Shown in pieces: positions 47,625 to 55,981 of a DNA stretch of 64,000 nt. The DNA lies in assembly GCF_016735695.1 (NCBI RefSeq), contig NZ_JAERQD010000006.1, forward strand, positions 124,001 to 188,000, written 5' to 3'. The notes below the pieces were generated by a model. The model worked only from the letters and a program-made list of their open reading frames with translations. It made no database searches and was not told where the DNA came from. Numbering within the stretch: position 1 is the stretch's first letter; every line of letters begins with the position of its first letter. Source of the stretch: Microvirga zambiensis WSM3693. Lineage in GTDB: Bacteria; Pseudomonadota; Alphaproteobacteria; Rhizobiales; Beijerinckiaceae. Both the position numbers and the translations under genes were made by a program.

Positions 47625-47882
47625 TGGAATATCCTTGGTTAGGCTTAACATGCACGTGAGCAAAGGGCGTGCTCTCGCACGACCTCACACTCGGTTCGTC
47701 GATGTTTGGGAAGAGTGTCTGAACGTGCGCCCGGTAGTCCAAGGCGTAACGGCCCGATTGTCCGGCCAAATGTCGATAGGTGCTATCTAGGGCCAGCTTA
47801 CGGCGAATACAAGGCGGTGTCGTAAACAAGCGGTAAATCCTCCCTCGAAACGATGGACCTCGGCCGGCCGGAGAAGGTCGCC

Positions 47883-48221
47883 TCAGTACTTCAGGCGCAG
47901 CCCCCGCACCTGCGCCACGCCGTCCGCACAGACGATCCGGGCCCTGGGGCAATAGGAAGCGTAGGCCGGCGTCGCGCAATAGGTCTGCACGAAGGTCTCG
48001 TCGATGGCGCAGGTGACATGTACGCGATAGGCGGTCTGCGGAACGCCCGGCACGTCGTGCAGGACGGAATAGCCCAGGCCCTCGTCGGCCAGACGGGAAA
48101 TGGCGAGACCTGGCTGAAGCGGCGACAGGCCGGCCCTGGTCACCATGGTTGCATCCGCCGCCTGGGCCGCTGAGCCCAGCAGAATGACTGCCAGTGCGGT
48201 TCCGATCGAAAGGTACCTCAT
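47883..48221 (-). CDS. Small secreted cysteine-containing protein
   Basis: The 112-residue protein has a signal peptide (MRYLSIGTALAVILLGSAAQAAD). The mature domain has four cysteines (VTCAIDETFVQTYCATPAYASYCPRARIVCADG), suggesting two disulfides in the periplasm. GAGGCGCAGC lies before the ATG at 48221. Function unknown. Confidence 0.65.
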   Translation of the reverse strand: MRYLSIGTALAVILLGSAAQAADATMVTRAGLSPLQPGLAISRLADEGLGYSVLHDVPGVPQTAYRVHVTCAIDETFVQTYCATPAYASYCPRARIVCADGVAQVRGLRLKY

Positions 48222-48427
48222 GCTGCGCCTCGCCTGATGTGAGTGATGAGACCGCACCGCCCGCTCCCGAGGGCGGCCGGCGGCCTGCAACGGATTAATG
48301 CAAAGCTGCCTTCCCGAGATCCACCAAAGGTTAACCACGCTTTGCACGCGCCCTCCCGTTTTAAGCATCAGGTAGGAACTTAGGCCCGATAAACGCCGCC
48401 TGTAGAGGCGTGAATTGTCAGGATCCC

Positions 48428-48712
48428 ATGCACCACATCCATCTCGCTGAGGGTATGCGGCTTCGTTTTCCGGCGCGGAATACGGATTTCGACCAGGGGG
48501 TCGAGATCGGCATCGTCGCGGCGCTGATGAGCCAGGATCTGATGGAGTTCACCCGCAGGATCTCGAGCGAGAATCTTGGGCAGATGCGCGCCCTCGTGGA
48601 ACAGTTCGGGTATCGCCTCATCGAAGGAGCCGAGGACGGAGACTTCGTCGAGATCAGGTTCTACAGCCGCAACGCGCGCCCGCGCCTGCGCGTCGTCCAC
48701 TCGGGCACCTGA
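48428..48712 (+). CDS. Small hypothetical protein
   Basis: The 94-residue ORF reads MHHIHLAEGMRLRFPARNTDFDQGVEIGIVAALMSQDLMEFTRRISSENLGQMRALVEQFGYRLIEGA. It is a soluble, amphipathic-helical sequence with no family I recognise. AGGA sits four bases before the ATG at 48428; an in-frame GTG at 48410 is the other possibility. The 48222-48427 gap upstream is a divergent promoter region with the secreted-protein gene. Confidence 0.5.
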   Translation: MHHIHLAEGMRLRFPARNTDFDQGVEIGIVAALMSQDLMEFTRRISSENLGQMRALVEQFGYRLIEGAEDGDFVEIRFYSRNARPRLRVVHSGT

Positions 48713-48737
48713 GCGACCGAGTAGCCGACCCGTTTTC

Positions 48738-49670
48738 CTACGACGCGCTGAACTTCTGCTGAAGCGCGCGGAGCCGCTCGCGATAGGCGGTGTAGAAGCC
48801 GCTCGTGACGATGATGGCGGCGCCGGTGATCGTCCATGAATCCGGCAGAGTGCCGAACACCAGATAGCCGAGCGTCCCGGCCCAGATCAGCTGGACATAG
48901 GAGAACGGCGCGATCAGCGACGCATTGCCGTGGCGATAGGCCAGGACCACGAGCCAGTGCCCGATCGCGAACAGGATGCCCATGCACAGCCCGAGCGCGA
49001 TCTCGATTCCGTTCGGCGTCACCCAGTTGAAGGGCATGAGCACGCTCAGCACGATGCTGCCGACGGATGCGGAATAGGCGAGCGTCGTCAGCGCCTGATC
49101 GCCGCTGATCTTGCGGGTGACGACGGCCCCGACGGCCCAGCTCGATGCGCTCAGGATCGGCAGGAAGGCGGCCGACTGGAAGGCACCCGTGCCGGGCCGG
49201 ACGATGATCAGGACGCCGATCAGGCCGATGGCCGCCGCGGTCCAGCGCCGCCAGCCGACCGCCTCGCCGAGAAAGAGGACGGAGAGGGCCATGATCAGGA
49301 TCGGCGAGACGAAGAAGATCGCCGTGGCATCGGCGACCGGGAGATGCGGCAGGCTCTGGATGAACATGATCGAGGAACCGACCATGCCGAGCCCTCTCAA
49401 GACCTGAAGACCGGGCCGCTGGGAGCGCAGCAGCGCCGGGCCGCCCTTGATCAGCACGAGAGGAATGATGATGGCCGCGAAAGTCACGTAGCGCATCCAG
49501 GCCACTTCCGGCGGCGGCAGGGTGGAGGCGAGCTGCTTGGTGATCACATCCGCCACCGAGAACACGACCGTCGAGGTGATCAGAAACAGGATTCCCCGCA
49601 GCGGCGAGGAAACCTGCGGGCTGGCGGCAGCCGGTTGGGCGGCATCGGTCGTCCGGGCAGCGGAGGTCAT
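48738..49670 (-). CDS. EamA/DMT-family transporter
   Basis: This 310-residue ten-segment transporter has both EamA repeats: GILFLITSTVVFSVADVITKQLASTLPPPEVAWMRYVTF, and from about residue 160 FLPILSASSWAVGAVVTRKIS. It resembles the S-adenosylmethionine/riboflavin-carrier-like DMT group (LRGLGMVGSSIMFIQSLPHLPVADATAIFFVSPI), but the substrate is unproven. The ATG at 49670 is chosen; the in-frame reading to 49853 adds an unlikely leader. It is the third DMT transporter in the window. Confidence 0.85.
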   Translation of the reverse strand: MTSAARTTDAAQPAAASPQVSSPLRGILFLITSTVVFSVADVITKQLASTLPPPEVAWMRYVTFAAIIIPLVLIKGGPALLRSQRPGLQVLRGLGMVGSSIMFIQSLPHLPVADATAIFFVSPILIMALSVLFLGEAVGWRRWTAAAIGLIGVLIIVRPGTGAFQSAAFLPILSASSWAVGAVVTRKISGDQALTTLAYSASVGSIVLSVLMPFNWVTPNGIEIALGLCMGILFAIGHWLVVLAYRHGNASLIAPFSYVQLIWAGTLGYLVFGTLPDSWTITGAAIIVTSGFYTAYRERLRALQQKFSAS

Positions 49671-50109
49671 GAAAGACTCAAAAAATGAGGCTCGTGCGCG
49701 GGCGCGACGAGCCTGAAGGTCTCGAGTTGGGAGGTAATATAGCCCCCATAAAATACCGTTTCCTTGCCAGGAGAAGTGCAAACTTGGCACATATTGCATG
49801 CCCTGAATGAATGGGCCCATACTCCGGCCTTCCGACACCTGCGCCTCAAGCATGGCAAAAACCCCGATCCAGCCTTCTCCTCGCCCAAGCTTGGCCGCAG
49901 TGACGGTTCCATACTGAGGCTATAGTTCCATCTTACTTCAGAAAATCGGGCTCTACTGAACGTCTATTGGAGATTTAAATAAATCTTAAGGCGCCTCAAA
50001 GTGCTCACACCAGGCTATAACTGCATAGTTAACGATTAATAAATGGTCTTATTGTTGCCCCATTAGCCTCCATTCTGCATCCCATCCATAACAGACAAGG
50101 GAATGCATA
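49671..50109. other. Intergenic region with a possible CtrA-type box
   Basis: About 440 bases lie between the DMT gene and rlpA, with AT content rising towards rlpA. TTAAATAAATCTTAA at 49975-49989 fits TTAA-N7-TTAA, about 120 bases before rlpA. The low GC here makes a chance match quite possible. No ORF in the region is convincing. Confidence 0.4.
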
Positions 50110-50499
50110 GTGGATCAACGTAAGGTAACGCTCGCTCTTGCCAGCCTTTTCATCTCCGGATCGGCAGTTGTCTTTTCTCCTGCGGTCCAGGCGGAGCCTG
50201 CGGAACCCGCGGGGAAAGTGATCCAGAGCGGCCGTGCTTCCTGGTACGGGCCCGGTTTCCAGGGCCGCCGGACGGCAAGCGGCGAAACCTTCAACACCAA
50301 TGAGCTGACCGCTGCCCATCGCACCCTGCCCTTCGGCACCAAGGTCCGGGTCGTGAACAAGAAGACGGGCAAGTCGGTGGTGGTGCGCATCAACGACCGC
50401 GGGCCTTATGCCCATGGTCGCGTCATCGATCTGTCCAAGGCCTCGGCCCAGGCCATCGGGATTTCGGGCGTCGGCTCCGTCGACGTCGCCCAGCTCTAA
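50110..50499 (+). CDS. rlpA: RlpA-family septal ring protein
   Basis: This 129-residue exported protein has a signal peptide (MDQRKVTLALASLFISGSAVVFSPAVQAEP) and a double-psi beta-barrel: GRASWYGPGFQGRRTASGETFNTNELTAAHRTLPFGTKVRVVNKKTGKSVVVRINDRGPY, ending VIDLSKASAQAIGISG. RlpA proteins cleave naked glycan strands at the septum; the catalytic glutamate/aspartate pattern (GE near GETFN, D in NDRGP) is present. There is no SPOR domain, so septal targeting may differ. GTG at 50110 has AAGGGA seven bases upstream. Confidence 0.88.
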   Translation: MDQRKVTLALASLFISGSAVVFSPAVQAEPAEPAGKVIQSGRASWYGPGFQGRRTASGETFNTNELTAAHRTLPFGTKVRVVNKKTGKSVVVRINDRGPYAHGRVIDLSKASAQAIGISGVGSVDVAQL

Positions 50500-50539
50500 T
50501 TTTCAGCACGACCCTTTTCATCACCGAAGCATTTTCAAG

Positions 50540-50577
50540 CCCCTCCGGCAGGAACCTCCTGCCGGAGGGGGTCTTTG
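50540..50577 (+). terminator. Rho-independent terminator after rlpA
   Basis: A 14-bp perfect stem (CCCCTCCGGCAGGA at 50540-50553, TCCTGCCGGAGGGG at 50557-50570) has a three-base loop and is followed by GTCTTT. Confidence 0.8.
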
Positions 50578-50642
50578 GAACCGAGAGGCCTTCTCCCCGC
50601 TTTTCCCCGGTCACCTTTGCCGCAAAGGGCTTTTGGAAACGC

Positions 50643-51389
50643 ATGCAGTTCGGCCGGTCGCTGACATCGAGAATGACTCTTCTGATCCTAACCATGGCAT
50701 CGGGCCCGATGGCTGCGGCCCAGAACGGACGGGCCTGGGTCGATCCCCCGGCAGAAGCCCCAGCCGCTTCCTCTCAGCCGGCTCAGCCGGCAGCGCCGCC
50801 AAAGCCGGCACCTGTCCCTCCGCCACCGCAGGCAGCCACACCGACGCCGGTCAGTCCATCGCAGACCGCGCAGCCTCAGACGCCGGCCGCTACCCCCTCC
50901 GCCCCGGCCGTCGCCGCACAGCCGACGAAGGACCCCGATGCCGAAAAGCGCGCCGCCCGGGCTGCGGCCGCCAAGAGCTTCGCCGTCGATTATCTGGAAT
51001 CCTGGTCGGCCGCGAACGAAGCAGCGCTCGAGGCAACGGCGGCCTTCTATGCGCCCCGCGTGCTCTTCCACGGGCGCGAGGTGAGCATGCAGCGGCTCTT
51101 CAACGAGAAGCGCCGCTTCGTCCGGCGCTGGCCGGAGCGCGATTATCGCCCGCGCCAGGACGGCATCGGCACCACCTGCAACCCCGCCGGCGAGATCTGC
51201 ACCGTGCATGCGGTGTTCGATTTCACGGCCTCCTCTCCCAAGCGCCGCCGGATGTCGCAAGGCACCGGAGCCCTCCAGCTCATCGTCCATTTCATCGGCG
51301 ACAGGCCGGTCATCGTCGCCGAACACAGCACGCTGCTCGGGCAGGAGCGCAAGCGCAATGTCACCCAGGAGGGTGCCTCCTATGAATGA
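50643..51389 (+). CDS. Secreted Pro-rich protein with NTF2-like domain
   Basis: The 248-residue protein has a signal peptide (MQFGRSLTSRMTLLILTMASGPMAAAQ) and a Pro/Ala-rich linker at about residues 33-93. A C-terminal NTF2-like region follows at about 105-245 (FAVDYLESWSAANEAALEATAAFYAPRVLFHGREVSMQRLFNEKRRFVRRWPERDY). It should act in the periplasm, with the linker spanning or binding cell wall. Its stop overlaps the start of the next gene by eight bases, so the two proteins are made together. Confidence 0.72.
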   Translation: MQFGRSLTSRMTLLILTMASGPMAAAQNGRAWVDPPAEAPAASSQPAQPAAPPKPAPVPPPPQAATPTPVSPSQTAQPQTPAATPSAPAVAAQPTKDPDAEKRAARAAAAKSFAVDYLESWSAANEAALEATAAFYAPRVLFHGREVSMQRLFNEKRRFVRRWPERDYRPRQDGIGTTCNPAGEICTVHAVFDFTASSPKRRRMSQGTGALQLIVHFIGDRPVIVAEHSTLLGQERKRNVTQEGASYE

Positions 51390-52518
51390 TGATTCCATCA
51401 CCCGCGATTCGTCGGCGGATCCCCGTCACCATTGGGCTCAGATGCGCGAGAGGATGCGCGAGGTCATTCGAGTGGAGCTCGATCGGATCCATCCGACCGA
51501 CGATTCCCGCCGCGCCCTCGAGCTCATCATCGAATCTTCCGTGCGCCCTTCGGAAGCCGGCAACGAGCTGAAGCTCACGGTCATCGACCACGACGGCAAG
51601 CCGCGGACGATCGAACGGGACGGTCGAGAGCAGGGATTCACGCTGCACGATCTTCTGGACGAGTTGCGCGTTCGCTACCCGGTGTTGTTCCGGTCGGCGA
51701 AGCGCGACACCGACCATGCCGCCGGAGCGGCAGAGCCGCACGAAAAGCCGAAGCGTGACTGGCTCGCGCTCGACCCCGGGGCGAAGGCAGGCGCCGTGCC
51801 GCATGCTGAACGGAGCGAGCCCGCCTCGGCTCATCGCATGCCGGATGAAGCTCCCGAAATCCGCGCACATCAGCACGATTCCTTCGCCGCCTCGGATGCG
51901 CCGGCCGTGCATGGAAATGCCGAGGAGCGGATGCCGGACGATGCCATTCCCGTCGTCGCCGACGACGAACGCAATGCCTTCGGCGACATGCGGAAGCGCT
52001 CCTGGGCGAGGCCGAGCCTGGCGCTCGGTGCGGTCGCTGTCGTGGCGCTTCTCGGCGTCGGCGCGTTTCTCTTCCGGGGTGACGAGGCGACGACGTCGCA
52101 GGCCGGCGCGACCGCGCCTGCCCCCTCGAACCTTGCCGCTGCCGGCCCGATCCGCGACCCGGAACCGGCGGTGACCGGATCGACGGCATCCTCCGCTTCG
52201 CTGCGCGGCGTGCCCGACGTGATCGACACGGCGACCCTGTCCCTGAACGGTGAGGTGGTTCGCCTCTTCGGCGTCGAATGGGCGCCGGGCGCGGGCAAGC
52301 CGGAGGATCTGACCCAGTACCTCAACGGCCGCGAGGTCGCCTGCGAGAAGGCGGGATCGAACGATGTCTATCGGTGCCAGGTCGGTGGTCAGGACCTGTC
52401 GCGGGTGGTGCTGTTCAATGGCGGCGGGAAACCCACCGGCGAGGCGACGCCGGAACTGAAAGCGGCCGCCGACAAGGCACGCGCCGCCAAGATCGGCGTG
52501 TGGGGTCCGTCGCAATAA
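51382..52518 (+). CDS. Single-span membrane protein with a degenerate nuclease-like C-terminal domain
   Basis: The 378-residue protein has three parts. Residues 15-105 form a charged cytoplasmic domain with MREVIRVELDRIHPTDDSRRALELII and LDELRVRYPVLF. A membrane segment lies at about 212-231. An outer C-terminal region at 278-375 (DVIDTATLSLNGEVVRLFGVEWAPGAGK, YLNGREVACEKAG, then AADKARAAKIGVWGPSQ) has the staphylococcal-nuclease-like order of strands. The usual D-x-PE-type catalytic acids and the second arginine motif are not obvious, so it is probably non-enzymatic. It overlaps the upstream secreted gene by eight bases and converges with minE. Confidence 0.65.
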   Translation: MNDDSITRDSSADPRHHWAQMRERMREVIRVELDRIHPTDDSRRALELIIESSVRPSEAGNELKLTVIDHDGKPRTIERDGREQGFTLHDLLDELRVRYPVLFRSAKRDTDHAAGAAEPHEKPKRDWLALDPGAKAGAVPHAERSEPASAHRMPDEAPEIRAHQHDSFAASDAPAVHGNAEERMPDDAIPVVADDERNAFGDMRKRSWARPSLALGAVAVVALLGVGAFLFRGDEATTSQAGATAPAPSNLAAAGPIRDPEPAVTGSTASSASLRGVPDVIDTATLSLNGEVVRLFGVEWAPGAGKPEDLTQYLNGREVACEKAGSNDVYRCQVGGQDLSRVVLFNGGGKPTGEATPELKAAADKARAAKIGVWGPSQ

Positions 52519-52545
52519 AAAAGGTCCCCGTCCAGGACGGGGACC
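52515..52545 (-). terminator. Terminator of the min operon
   Basis: GGTCCCCGTC (52523-52532) pairs with GACGGGGACC (52536-52545) around a three-base loop. On the minus strand it is followed by TTTTTT. It lies 24 bases past the minE stop. Confidence 0.85.
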
Positions 52546-52568
52546 GCGGAGGTATCAAGGCCGAAGGC

Positions 52569-52838
52569 TCAGGCGCTCGCTGCGACTTGGCCCGGACCCG
52601 GAATCTCGATCTCGATTTCGAGGGTGGAGATGTCGGAATCGCGGTTCATCTTCACCTGAACGTTGTCCTGCTCGACCATGACATGGCGGCGGACGACGGC
52701 GAGGATCTCCTCCCGCAGCTGCGCGACGAGGTCGGGCTTTCCCCCGACGATGCCGCGTTCGTGCGCGAGCAGGATCTGCAGGCGCTCGCGCGCCACGGGC
52801 GCGGATGTACGCCGGTTGAAGAAACTCAAGAGATTCAT
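52569..52838 (-). CDS. minE: Cell division topological specificity factor MinE
   Basis: The 89-residue protein has the short N-terminal membrane/MinD-binding segment ([29 protein letters not shown]) and the C-terminal dimer domain ([17 protein letters not shown]). MinE drives MinD ATP hydrolysis and release from the membrane, giving pole-to-pole oscillation. Its start overlaps the minD stop by four bases, so the two are coupled. Confidence 0.95.
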   Translation of the reverse strand: MNLLSFFNRRTSAPVARERLQILLAHERGIVGGKPDLVAQLREEILAVVRRHVMVEQDNVQVKMNRDSDISTLEIEIEIPGPGQVAASA

Positions 52839-53650
52839 GCGGCCCTCCGTCCGAACAATTTGCCGAACAGGCCCTTCTTGTCGGTGGGGATGGTCAGTTC
52901 GACGGTCTCGCCCTTGAGCCTGCGGACGGCGTCGAAATAGGCCCGTCCGGGGGCGCTGGCAGGATTGTTGAGCGTCACCGGCGAGCCGACATTCGAGGCG
53001 CGCAGGACCTCTTCGCTCTCGGGGATGATGCCGATGAGCGGGATCGAGAGGATCTCGAGCACATCGTCGACCTTCAGCATCTCGCCGCGCTCGGCGCGGG
53101 CCGGGTCGTAGCGGGTGAGCAGCAGGTGCTTCTCGATGCGCCCGCCCTTCTCGGCCAGCTCCGTCTTCGAATCGAGCAGGCCGATGATGCGGTCGGAGTC
53201 GCGCACCGAGGACACTTCCGGGTTCGTCACCACCACGGCGACATCCGCATGGCGCATGGCCATCGTCGCGCCGCGCTCGATGCCGGCCGGGCTGTCGCAG
53301 ATGATCCAGTCGAATTTCTCGCGCAGCTCGTTGAGAACGCGGGCGACGCCCTCTTCCGTGAGCGCGTCCTTGTCGCGGGTCTGGGAAGCGGGAAGCAGCG
53401 AGAGGTTCTCCATCCGCTTGTCGCGGATGAGCGCCTGATTGAGCTTGGCATCGCCCTGCACCACGTTGATGAGATCGAACACCACACGGCGCTCCGCCCC
53501 CATCACCAGATCGAGGTTGCGCAGCCCGACGTCGAAATCGATCACGACGACCTTCTCGCCGCCATGTGCCAGTGCTGCCCCCAGAGCTGCCGAAGACGTG
53601 GTCTTGCCAACGCCACCCTTGCCTGAAGTTACGACCAAGACTTTGGCCAT
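52835..53650 (-). CDS. minD: Septum-site determining ATPase MinD
   Basis: The 271-residue deviant-Walker ATPase starts [28 protein letters not shown], with the signature lysine in GKGGVGKTT. It has [28 protein letters not shown] and [15 protein letters not shown], and a C-terminal amphipathic helix ([13 protein letters not shown]) that anchors to the membrane. It recruits MinC and is cycled by MinE. ATG 53650 is chosen over an upstream in-frame start at 53671 because it matches the family. Confidence 0.97.
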   Translation of the reverse strand: MAKVLVVTSGKGGVGKTTSSAALGAALAHGGEKVVVIDFDVGLRNLDLVMGAERRVVFDLINVVQGDAKLNQALIRDKRMENLSLLPASQTRDKDALTEEGVARVLNELREKFDWIICDSPAGIERGATMAMRHADVAVVVTNPEVSSVRDSDRIIGLLDSKTELAEKGGRIEKHLLLTRYDPARAERGEMLKVDDVLEILSIPLIGIIPESEEVLRASNVGSPVTLNNPASAPGRAYFDAVRRLKGETVELTIPTDKKGLFGKLFGRRAA

Positions 53651-53667
53651 CGTCGTCTCTCTTTCTC

Positions 53668-54390
53668 TCAATCCAATGTTTTCAGGATGATGGAGTCGCC
53701 ATCCAGGTTCACTTGCACAGGCTGACCGAGGAACTTGCCCCCCAGATCGTCAGCGGTCTTGTAGAGTCCGTCGATCGCGATCAACTCGGCCTCGAATTTG
53801 CGGCAGAAGATGCGGGCCTTGCCGTTGCCGGTGCAGCCGGCGATGGCGCGGCCGCGCAACGAGCCGTAGATGTGGATCGAGCCGCCCGCGACGATCTCGG
53901 AACCCGAGGCGACGGAGCCGAGAACCGTCACGTCGCCTTCCGGATGCAGGATCGACTGGCCCGAACGGACGGAGCCTTCGATGAGCAGCGACTTCTCCGG
54001 CACCGGCGCATCGGCGAAGGGAGCGCTCGCGGCCGCGACGGCGGCATTGGCCGCATCCGGCACATCGATGTCGCCGGCGGGCTTGCCGCCGTTGATCTGC
54101 GGCGGCATCTCGGCATCGACATTCTCCGGCGCCGCACCCTCGAGGCCGATGATGCGGATGTTGCGCATCTTGAAGGCGGCGAGGAGGAACTTCAGCTCGG
54201 ACTTGGACGGCTTCAGCGATGAGACGTCGGCGATGATGGGCCGCCCCGTGAAAAAGCCGGGCGAACGCTCCGAGACGGCGTCGAGATCCTCGAGCCAGTC
54301 CCTCAGAGGCACTTCTGGCGCGAGGACCAGGGCCATGAAAGACCTGCCACGGAAACGAAGAGAGGGGCGGTTGCGAACGGCAATGGTCAC
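53668..54390 (-). CDS. minC: Septum-site inhibitor MinC
   Basis: The 240-residue protein inhibits FtsZ at the poles. The N-terminal FtsZ-interacting domain (about 1-110, [40 protein letters not shown]) is joined by an acidic/Ala linker. It leads to the C-terminal beta-helix ([52 protein letters not shown]) that binds MinD. GTG at 54390 is the start. It heads the minCDE operon, with a CtrA-type box 46 bases upstream. Confidence 0.93.
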   Translation of the reverse strand: MTIAVRNRPSLRFRGRSFMALVLAPEVPLRDWLEDLDAVSERSPGFFTGRPIIADVSSLKPSKSELKFLLAAFKMRNIRIIGLEGAAPENVDAEMPPQINGGKPAGDIDVPDAANAAVAAASAPFADAPVPEKSLLIEGSVRSGQSILHPEGDVTVLGSVASGSEIVAGGSIHIYGSLRGRAIAGCTGNGKARIFCRKFEAELIAIDGLYKTADDLGGKFLGQPVQVNLDGDSIILKTLD

Positions 54391-54436
54391 GGGAGTACAG
54401 ATTCCTTTAATTGGATATGATTTCGACCGTTTATGG

Positions 54437-54451
54437 TTAACGGACCGTTAA
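54437..54451 (-). promoter_or_regulatory. CtrA-type binding box upstream of minC
   Basis: TTAACGGACCGTTAA is an exact TTAA-N7-TTAA arrangement. Read on the minus strand, towards minC, it continues as TTAAC, matching the known CtrA consensus TTAA-N7-TTAAC. It ends 46 bases before the minC start codon. The surrounding sequence is moderately AT-rich, and the whole 15 bases are also an odd-centred palindrome. Confidence 0.65.
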
Positions 54452-54567
54452 AGGAGTCCCGCAGAACCCAGAAATTTCTTAATGCCGCAGACGCCGGCCG
54501 ACCCGCTGGGCCTCGATTTTGCCCCAATAAGAAATTCCACTTTTTCAAGGAATATAAAGATAACACT

Positions 54568-54604
54568 TAGCACTTTGTGAGTACGGCCTAGCACTTCTTG
54601 AGTA
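54568..54604. promoter_or_regulatory. Two direct repeats TAGCACTTnnTGAGTA
   Basis: TAGCACTTTGTGAGTA at 54568-54583 and TAGCACTTCTTGAGTA at 54589-54604 differ at two bases and start 21 bases apart, two helical turns. They lie between minC and the TAXI receptor gene, in an otherwise gene-free 376-base region (54391-54766). The arrangement suggests an operator for a tandem-binding regulator; its identity is unknown. Confidence 0.5.
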
Positions 54605-54766
54605 TTAGCTCGACGGCGAAACTCAATTGACCGGTTGTGTCATGGGCATACGATGAGCTTTGTTTCGTTTTGTTTCATCATTGCTAAGACTAATTTCAAG
54701 ACCCGATGATGAGGCGGGCGATCCAAATCGACAACAGCCGTGAGGCGCATCCAGGGAGGATGAAGA

Positions 54767-55915
54767 ATGTCGGGCCGGGTCAAAACCTTCTCTTCCGTAT
54801 CCAGTCTTTTCGGCCGCCTGGCCGTTGCCGCAGCCCTCCTCGTCTCAGGCATCGTCGGCGCATCGGCCCAGACGGCTCCGTTCAATCCGGCCCGCGCGAA
54901 TTCCGGCACCCTGGGCGTGATCTCGGGCGGGGCCGACGGAACCTATATCCGCATCGCCGCCGACCTCGCCAATGTGCTCGACGGCGAAGACCTGCGGGTG
55001 CTGCCGATGATCGGCCGCGGCTCGCTGCAGAACCTGCGCGACATCATGTTCCTGCGCGGGGTCGATATCGGCATCGTGCAGATGGATGCGCGCGAGCAGC
55101 TGAATGCCGAAAACCTCCAGGGCGATGCGGTGCGGCGCCTGCGCTTCATCACCCGCCTCTACAACGAGGAGGTCCATATCATCGCCAGCCGGGAGATCAC
55201 GGACATCCGGCAGCTCGAGGGCAAGAAGGTCAATATCGACAAGGCCGGCAGCGGCACGAACCTGACCTCTCGCCTGATCTTCGGCAAGCTCGGGATCAAG
55301 CCGGAGATGACAACCTTCGATCAGGCATCGTCCTATGCGAAGCTGAAGTCGGGCGAGATCCAGGCCGCCGTCTATGTGGCGGGACGGCCCGTACGCGCGA
55401 TCGCCGAGTTCCAGACCGAAGGCCGCTTCCATCTTCTCGCCATTCCCTTCGAAGGCGAGATCGCGGAAAGCTACTTCCCGGCAAGCCTCGCGAATACGGA
55501 CTATCCGCAACTCGTCGACAAGGACAAGCCGGTGGATACGCTTGCCGTCGGAAGCCTCCTCGCCGTGTTCAACTGGCCAGAGAATTCGGACCGCTACAAC
55601 CGCGTCCGCCGCTTCGTCGATGCCTTCTTCTCCCGCTTCGACGAGTTCCTGCTTCCCGGCCGCCACCCGAAATGGAAGGAAGTCAACCTCGCCGCCGACG
55701 TGCCCGGCTGGGAGCGCGTGAAGCCGGCCCAGGCATGGCTCGACCGCGCCGCGATGGCGAGCAAGCCGTCGGCCCAGAGCCAGAGCTTCGAAAGCTTCAT
55801 GAGCAGCAAGGGCCTCAACGTCTCGGCGGAACAGCGTGAGGTTCTGTTCCGTGAGTTCCTCGCCTGGCAAGGCGAGAAGCAAAGAGCGCCCCGGCGCGTC
55901 ACCCGGCAAGATTAA
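54767..55915 (+). CDS. TAXI-family TRAP transporter solute-binding receptor, orphan
   Basis: The 382-residue periplasmic protein has a signal peptide (to about residue 35, GIVGASAQTAP) and the TAXI pattern: GTLGVISGGADGTYIRIAADLANVL, DLRVLPMIGRGSLQNLRDIMFLRGVDIGIVQMDA, and IRQLEGKKVNIDKAGSGTNLTSRLIFGKLGI. Such receptors feed a large TRAP membrane subunit, often with C4-dicarboxylates or amino acids. No TRAP membrane gene is in the window, so partner and ligand are unknown. GGGAGG lies seven bases before the ATG. Confidence 0.85.
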   Translation: MSGRVKTFSSVSSLFGRLAVAAALLVSGIVGASAQTAPFNPARANSGTLGVISGGADGTYIRIAADLANVLDGEDLRVLPMIGRGSLQNLRDIMFLRGVDIGIVQMDAREQLNAENLQGDAVRRLRFITRLYNEEVHIIASREITDIRQLEGKKVNIDKAGSGTNLTSRLIFGKLGIKPEMTTFDQASSYAKLKSGEIQAAVYVAGRPVRAIAEFQTEGRFHLLAIPFEGEIAESYFPASLANTDYPQLVDKDKPVDTLAVGSLLAVFNWPENSDRYNRVRRFVDAFFSRFDEFLLPGRHPKWKEVNLAADVPGWERVKPAQAWLDRAAMASKPSAQSQSFESFMSSKGLNVSAEQREVLFREFLAWQGEKQRAPRRVTRQD

Positions 55916-55981
55916 GAAACCAACAGGACCGAAGCCGAGGGCGGATCCACCGCCTTCGGCGACCGTCGAAGGAGGTCCGAC

